Under the pieces are notes generated by a model. That model was not told where the DNA came from. It worked only from the letters and a program-made list of their open reading frames with translations, and did not search any database. Source: Phytohabitans maris (GTDB taxonomy: Bacteria > Actinomycetota > Actinomycetes > Mycobacteriales > Micromonosporaceae). From it: 64,000 bases of DNA. The translations under genes and the position numbers were made by a program. Shown here one piece after another: positions 60,501 to 64,000 of the stretch (its first letter is position 1; each line of letters opens with the position of its first letter). Location: NCBI RefSeq assembly GCF_031085175.1, contig NZ_JAVHUY010000043.1:1-64000 (forward strand), written 5' to 3'.

Positions 60501-63500
60501 CCTGACTCCGTCGACCTCGGTGACGGACAGAGCGCCACCGGCGAACTTCACCTCGATCTCAACCCGGCAGAGGCCGCGAGGGTATTCGATACCGCACGGG
60601 GTGCCAATGTCACGGTGGGGACCTTGCTGCAGACCGCCTGGGGGATCGCGCTCAGCCGGCTCACCGGCAGCAACGACGTTGTATTCGGTAACACCGTTTC
60701 CGGTCGGCCGCCGTCGTTGCCCGGCGCCGACCGAATCATCGGGCTGCTGTTCAACACAGTCCCGATGCGGATGAGTCTGCCCCCGTTCGAGACGAATCGA
60801 CAGCTGCTCGCCCGGGTCCAGTCTGAGCAGCTGCTCGTCATCGACTATCCGCAAGCCTCTCTGACACAGATCCAGACCAACGTAGGCGTTTCTGTCCTGT
60901 TCGATACGCTGTTCGTGGTGCAGAACATGCCATTCGGCAAGACTGCGGGGCTGGAAACAGCAGGGTTGCAGGTCGTCGGCGCAAAGGTTGATGACGCAAC
61001 ACACTACCCGGTGACGTTCGCGGTCGACCCGGAGGAACACGACGGAGAGGCCGCCGTGCACGTGCGCCTGTCCTACCGCCAGGACGCTTTCGATGCCCCA
61101 GCCGCAGAGCTGTTGCTCAACCGCTACGTACAGGTGCTCCTCTCTCTCACCCACCAGCTTGACGAGCCCGTTGGCACGTTGTCAGCGCTGTTGCCGGACG
61201 AGACCGTCCCGCGCACGGGTATCGCCGCCGATCTCATCCGGGATACGGAACCGGTTACGGTCGCCGAGTTGCTGCACCGTCAGGTGCTGCGGTCCGGGTC
61301 GAAAACGGCGCTTGTAGCAGGGGATCATCTGTTCACCTTTGCGGAGTTTTTCGCTGAGGTGAATCGCTACGCCCGGCTTCTCCTTGAGGCGGGGGTACGT
61401 CCGGAGCACCGGGTCGCGCTGATGCTGCCGCGCGATGAGCGCATGGTCATCGCGATGTTCGCGGTGTTCGCCGTCGGAGCCGCCTACGTCCCCGTGGACA
61501 ATGAGCTGCCCGACGAACGGATCGGCTACATGCTCAGCGCCGCCGAACCGACCGTCACTCTGGTCACCCACCGCGACGTGGATCGGCTAGACGCCACCGC
61601 AGGGCCGGTGATCAGCCTCGACTCCGCGGCGACGTTGGATCGCCTCGCGCAGCTTGGTACAGATCCGGTCACGGCAGCAGAACGCGGCGGACCTGTCTCG
61701 CTGGACAACCTCGCGTACATCATCTTCACCTCGGGAACCACCGGACGGCCCAAGGGCGTCGCCGTTGGTTACCGCGGACTGACGAACATGTACTTCAACC
61801 ACGTCGAGAAGATCTTTGATCGGGTCGTAAACAACCAGCGTGGGCGCCGGTTGCGGATCGCGCACACTACATCCTTCTCATTCGATGCCTCGTGGGAGCA
61901 ACTGTTCTGGCTACTGAACGGGCACGAAGTTCACGTCATCGACGAGGAGATGCGACGCGACCCGCAGCGGCTGCTGGCCCACTTTGACGAGATGCGCATC
62001 GACGGATTCGATGTCACACCGTCCTATGTGCAACTGCTGGTCGAAGAGGGGCTGCTCGAGCGAGATCGCCCGGCCGGCCGATCAGTGTCTTCCGACGCTC
62101 CTGGTGTCGTCTTCGTGTCTCTTGGTGGCGAGGCCGTTCCGGACCGGTTGTGGCAACAGCTGCGCAACGCCCCCGGAGTTGGCTCATACAACCTCTACGG
62201 ACCCACTGAGTACACAATCAATGCCCTCGGTGCCGATCTGGACGACAGCACAACATCGAGTGTCGGAACGCCAATCTTCAACACTCGGGCATACATCCTC
62301 GATCAGAACCTTCAACCCACCCTTCCCCGCGTCGCGGGTGAGCTCTATCTCGTCGGCGACGGAACCGCACGCGGCTATTGGGGTCAACCGGCGCTGACCG
62401 CCGAACGCTTCGTCGCCTGCCCGTGGGAACCAGCGGAACGGATGTATCGCACAGGAGATCTAGCCCGGTGGAACGACAACGGGATGATTGATTACCTCGG
62501 TCGGGCCGACGAGCAGATCAAGATTCGCGGTTACCGCATCGAACCGGACGAGATCCGGGACGTACTGCAAGCATTCCCCGGGGTAGCGCGTGCCGAAGTG
62601 GTCGCGTTTGACCATCCGACCGGACCGCAGCTGGCCGCCTATTACAGCGTTACATCGGACGGCGATATCAGCGAGCCACTGCGTCGCCATCTGGCGACAT
62701 ACTTGCCTGACTATATGGTCCCGGCCTCGCTTATGGCGGTGGAGTCTTTCCCCCTCACCCCGACCGGAAAGCTGGATCGTCGCGCGTTGCCTCCGCCTGA
62801 CCCAGCTGCGTCCGGAGCCGGTACGGGCCGGGTCCTTGAGTCGGATACGGAGTTGGCGCTGGCCGCGATATTCCGTGATGTGCTCGACCTCGATGAGGAA
62901 CTGGTCCTGGACGCGGGAAACGACTTCTTCCGGCTGGGAGGGCATTCGCTCGCGGCCATGCGGCTTGCCGCCCAAATGAACCGCACGTTCCCCGTGAACA
63001 TAGCGATGAGGGACGTCATCACCGCATCAACGATCGGCGAACTGAGTTTGGTTGTCGATAAGAAGATGCAGCAGGACGCAGATCCTGATGTCGAGATCAC
63101 CGCGATCGTGACCCGATTCACCCAATCCTTGAATGGACGCAATCTGTTCTGTGCGCACCCAAAGTTCGGTAGCTCATCTATGTACTCGGAATTGTCGAGA
63201 TACCTGCCGCACGGTGTAGGGCTGGTTGGAATTGACGATCCGGCGATCGTCGGCTTGGATATCGAGTTCGATGACCTTGAGGATCTCTCGTCGACATACG
63301 CCGACGTCATCCAGCGGCTGCAGCCGACCGGACCGTATGAGCTGCTGGGTTGGTCATATGGCGCGCATATCATGTTTGCCGTGGCGCGCCTCCTGGTCTC
63401 ACGAGGGGAGCACGTCGAAACCCTGGTGATCGTGGATGCTATGCCTGTCACTGAGGATGAGCTTGTCGGATCGGCCGAGTCGATGCGCGACGAAATGCGG

Positions 63501-63848
63501 GTAGCCTTCGGCGAGGAGGCGTTCAACGAATTACTCGCCGACGGGAAGCAGTTGAAGGCTGTCGAGACGGCCGGACGTCGTTGTGATGTCATGACGACTG
63601 CTCCGACGTGGGGCAGCCTCGACATCGAGACGCTCGTCATCGCGTCAGCCGCAACCAACACGGCCCGAGTGGCGGATCGGGGTGTCGAGGACGCACTAGG
63701 ATGGCATAGTCATCTGACCAACGTGTCCTTCTTCGTTGCTGAGAACGAAGACCACCAATCCATACTTGAGCCCGACTCCGGTCTGCCGAAATGGGGCCCA
63801 CGCCTTACAGATTTGTTGGTCAAAGAATCGGATACCGATGAGGAGTAG
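54318..63848 (+). CDS. NRPS-2: C*-A(beta-Ala?)-T-C-X-C-A(hydroxy-Orn?)-T-TE
   Basis: About 3176 residues. Order: starter-type C domain (1-440) with TNVLLVDG instead of HHxxxDG; A1 (450-945), code read as VDTLVSFGDK, beta-alanine-like; T1 GGHSLLA; C2 (1055-1520) with HHMVTDA; a region of about 320 residues with weak epimerase-like features (VLTAVAKALVG, LVEFHESDG) and no A or T; C3 (1850-2300) with EHILLDG; A2 (2300-2820), with TTSFSFDASWEQLFW and YGPTEYTINALG, code about DAEDVLLINK, like N-hydroxyornithine domains; T2 GGHSLAA; and an EntF-like thioesterase (2925-3176) with GWSYG, VIVDAMP and a late DHQS His. GTG 54318 has GGGAGA ahead. The open frame back to 54099 crosses the palindrome and is rejected. 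Confidence 0.93.
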   Translation: MPALTSFDRVELTASQRGNWVARRLVPESSVFCAGQLIWLDGPVDPVVFASSVSVVFSETDAMRVRFGDDDGVPFQYVDTAKTLQTKVVDAGHDDDRIRVMAREQLTATPAATEEPSTYSTLVRRGDGTWAWILVTNVLLVDGYSISLFIRRVAEVYSATRAGGLVPDRWFGSLKDVVDAIGHDVPRAEQDVAYWSSVLGAENPGHGTVEDLSEAFVSSCQPVVVPIPDHTYTRIQQLARTARVSWTDLLITAWGLYTALVDGRDHIAVRVPLMMRDSRELLRTPSAISRPTPVITTISPHHTFTGLLATVADQLKTSRRHTTIEDHQIARLWPDGQASYLTLPTINIRLFEPMRRLADVVVVPETISTGPVGSLDLAVYSNPESGIRLEVSAGSTTTGHPLLHAERFGRFLDAVIAGPPTQTLYGLSTELTPDTDSPHSPQTRGETLDVAPATVDTLLRRRVTASPDVVAVIGDDGTELTYRQFDTRVNALAQLLTDQGVQVGDRVAVAMPRSVDLVAALTGVIRAGAAYVPIDPDYPTERIKHILEDTAPAMVITDHHTGNAHSHALGGQPTPVLRIDDHDVQQHLTAGAETPPVLARPLNDLDAAVVIFTSGTTGRPKGVTIPHRALVNRLTWGERLLEYTPDSVALSKSGVGFVDAVTELFGPMTAGTRTVVLPAQTAQDPARLLETIARHSVTHLLSVPSLADALLRHDNAHTALATIRHWVSSGETLTRNTANTTRTAAPHTVLHNFYGSTEITGDGTTATITDHQHTPIGAPVANTTVRVLDTWLRPVPAGAAGELYLGGVQLADGYLARPALTADRFIADPFNDHGTRLYRTGDVVRWNLQGQLEYLGRSDDQVKIRGFRIELDEIRAVLEEHPSVSGAAVLALDHPAGGKYLTAYVTTTSPTPVEETVLSDTLREHLARTLPQYMMPATLIRLDRFPVTANGKLDRRALPQPNLAAGTASGRPPQTPTEITLANLFRDVLHLDDNTNLGIDNDFFRLGGHSLLATRLIARTNAQLSSALTLRDVFDHPRIGQLAQIADNTTTPTRTPGPRIGQLPRPAALPASYGQQALWFTEQIAGRPIYRTEIVLQAGVRVSLDALATAVRRIVARHEILRTILVPDEETSSLRQVICEEPADDTEVLKVEYLGTESLNDKIAQVVATPLDFTSEFGLKFRLLRHSDGDVLVAYGHHMVTDADSFGILVHELNKFYIEATTGNYAEAEPLPTQYADFAVWQRHVLGNRSDPESRYRLDLRYWQDMLSDLPTETALPLDQPRDGSEERTIRPATTSLLREEAAKLDELLVEHKATPLQALIAAFSLTLWDEGAGNIVPIGTPASLRDQPELHDLIGYFVNTVVVRTDIDAGAGFAQTLLRSRDRMLEATDHKLVPFEHVVEAVNPPRRVGISPLFQVMAAYVDRRGDLGEAPPLTPYTSTTADGPLGSQPALFDLVSSIERLDSGTFGMQLNAARELFSAETTSRLLRRTARFLALGSRHPDLPVRLLAQIVHADEGRTKTINNVGDIRLFHLPLEDFDISVAPLWRAAIDHVSHALSGGSSTLRLAIRDSGAGELVAETSNPEMLDAVGERLTELVTAYHAGTPMVVAATLAAAGHNDDELTEILDDPFWEDWVDQLADAAATVLPERGDSVASEASSVATGRAASAADESSLGSVVLTAVAKALVGIADGDLLVEFHESDGPFMTRRFPVLLGHDDVIRLSPERAAEYASLAGHPRFSRFFDDLPIPRIRVGVFRSRAELITDPAAGVGAPENGLGIHVFVGGAEPDGCVVRVWVESAHTVDVDTNALAAAVAEAIDGVGIPAPGHERRDAFTLRRADRVALTPIEEESIRARYGHDAQILPLAPLQRGLFYHLLRSRESDDHNTYVSQVTRQIAGDLDPERMTTSIAIAMERYPNLRAAFIPPGDVQVIPSGVEVPVRVIRLDEWSSRGVDLEQFLTAERGEPFDFEIPPLIRFTLLEHDRKTWTLAMSFEHILLDGWSISALLAEILSIYADPGYVERVRPSSFRSYLDWVDDQDPDAAYRAWDDYLADLAGPTLLCPDSVDLGDGQSATGELHLDLNPAEAARVFDTARGANVTVGTLLQTAWGIALSRLTGSNDVVFGNTVSGRPPSLPGADRIIGLLFNTVPMRMSLPPFETNRQLLARVQSEQLLVIDYPQASLTQIQTNVGVSVLFDTLFVVQNMPFGKTAGLETAGLQVVGAKVDDATHYPVTFAVDPEEHDGEAAVHVRLSYRQDAFDAPAAELLLNRYVQVLLSLTHQLDEPVGTLSALLPDETVPRTGIAADLIRDTEPVTVAELLHRQVLRSGSKTALVAGDHLFTFAEFFAEVNRYARLLLEAGVRPEHRVALMLPRDERMVIAMFAVFAVGAAYVPVDNELPDERIGYMLSAAEPTVTLVTHRDVDRLDATAGPVISLDSAATLDRLAQLGTDPVTAAERGGPVSLDNLAYIIFTSGTTGRPKGVAVGYRGLTNMYFNHVEKIFDRVVNNQRGRRLRIAHTTSFSFDASWEQLFWLLNGHEVHVIDEEMRRDPQRLLAHFDEMRIDGFDVTPSYVQLLVEEGLLERDRPAGRSVSSDAPGVVFVSLGGEAVPDRLWQQLRNAPGVGSYNLYGPTEYTINALGADLDDSTTSSVGTPIFNTRAYILDQNLQPTLPRVAGELYLVGDGTARGYWGQPALTAERFVACPWEPAERMYRTGDLARWNDNGMIDYLGRADEQIKIRGYRIEPDEIRDVLQAFPGVARAEVVAFDHPTGPQLAAYYSVTSDGDISEPLRRHLATYLPDYMVPASLMAVESFPLTPTGKLDRRALPPPDPAASGAGTGRVLESDTELALAAIFRDVLDLDEELVLDAGNDFFRLGGHSLAAMRLAAQMNRTFPVNIAMRDVITASTIGELSLVVDKKMQQDADPDVEITAIVTRFTQSLNGRNLFCAHPKFGSSSMYSELSRYLPHGVGLVGIDDPAIVGLDIEFDDLEDLSSTYADVIQRLQPTGPYELLGWSYGAHIMFAVARLLVSRGEHVETLVIVDAMPVTEDELVGSAESMRDEMRVAFGEEAFNELLADGKQLKAVETAGRRCDVMTTAPTWGSLDIETLVIASAATNTARVADRGVEDALGWHSHLTNVSFFVAENEDHQSILEPDSGLPKWGPRLTDLLVKESDTDEE

Positions 63849-63884
63849 CAGTGCGGCCTTCTGATGATCATTCAGGTGGCTAGC

Positions 63885-64000
63885 CTCGATCGTTCGCGCG
63901 TGTGACGCGGCGGCTTTGCCCGCTTGATCTCATCGTTGTTGGTCGATGGTTGTCGGTGGCGGGCAGGTTGGGTGGCCAACTGTCGCGCCGGTGGGCGTGG
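63885..64000. repeat. right copy of the direct repeat flanking the NRPS region
   Basis: Same orientation as 22441-22557, with two substitutions near the end and possibly a one-base difference near position 20. It begins 37 bp after the NRPS-2 stop and runs off the window. On the minus strand it encodes the C-terminal part of an AbrB-type protein. Confidence 0.9.

Noticed and set aside
22132-63884. Integrative element inserted in a tRNA-Leu
   Set aside because: No integrase, excisionase or conjugation gene is seen, and the flanking repeats lie in the AbrB-type gene rather than at a tRNA 3' end.

Overview
The window looks like chromosomal DNA of a high-G+C filamentous actinomycete, most plausibly of the Micromonosporaceae. 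That call rests on the codon bias, the gene families and the gene order uvrB, coaE, rpsA, polA, branched-chain amino-acid ABC operon, ANTAR response regulator, tRNA-Leu. The genus is an inference. No 16S gene or other taxonomic marker is present.

The left third (1-22.1 kb) is core chromosome. It holds a tandem GNAT acetyltransferase with a minisatellite linker, uvrB, an internally duplicated lipoprotein, coaE, rpsA, two SAM methyltransferases, two small membrane proteins, polA, the livFGMHK-type transporter operon, a PdtaR-type ANTAR regulator and a tRNA with a CAA anticodon. Its intergenic gaps carry a dispersed composite repeat (at least four sites), two related GATCGTGGTA hairpins and several strong inverted repeats.

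The border (22.1-24.7 kb) holds an AbrB/SpoVT-type gene, a tRNA-Leu(GAG), and back-to-back relics of an NRPS adenylation domain and a type II thioesterase. About 116 bp of the 3' end of the AbrB-type gene recurs almost identically at the extreme right end of the window, so the accessory region lies between direct repeats.

The right two thirds (24.7-63.85 kb) is an iron-regulated NRPS siderophore locus. Seven 19-bp sites resembling IdeR/DmdR boxes sit in front of its transcription units. Contents in order: a fused double ABC exporter; decayed aldehyde dehydrogenase and nucleotidyltransferase fragments; a flavoprotein; NRPS-1 (C*-A-T-C-A-T-degenerate E); a double AraC regulator; a siderophore-interacting protein fused to a methyltransferase-like domain; a complete Fe-siderophore importer (binding protein, two permeases, ATPase); an asymmetric pair of half ABC exporters; panD; mbtH; an L-ornithine/L-lysine N-monooxygenase; a methyltransferase; a stand-alone aryl-carrier-type protein; and NRPS-2 (C*-A-T-C-degenerate domain-C-A-T-TE).

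How the parts fit: the first A domain of both NRPSs lacks the usual Asp235 and reads VDTL(I/V)SFGDK by eye, close to the beta-alanine code. PanD inside the locus makes beta-alanine. The second A domain of NRPS-1 reads as serine. The last A domain of NRPS-2 resembles N-hydroxyornithine domains, matching the monooxygenase. I infer a beta-alanine/serine/hydroxamate siderophore, possibly aryl-capped through the carrier protein. No salicylate or DHB synthesis gene, aryl-AMP ligase or formyl/acetyl transferase is visible here.
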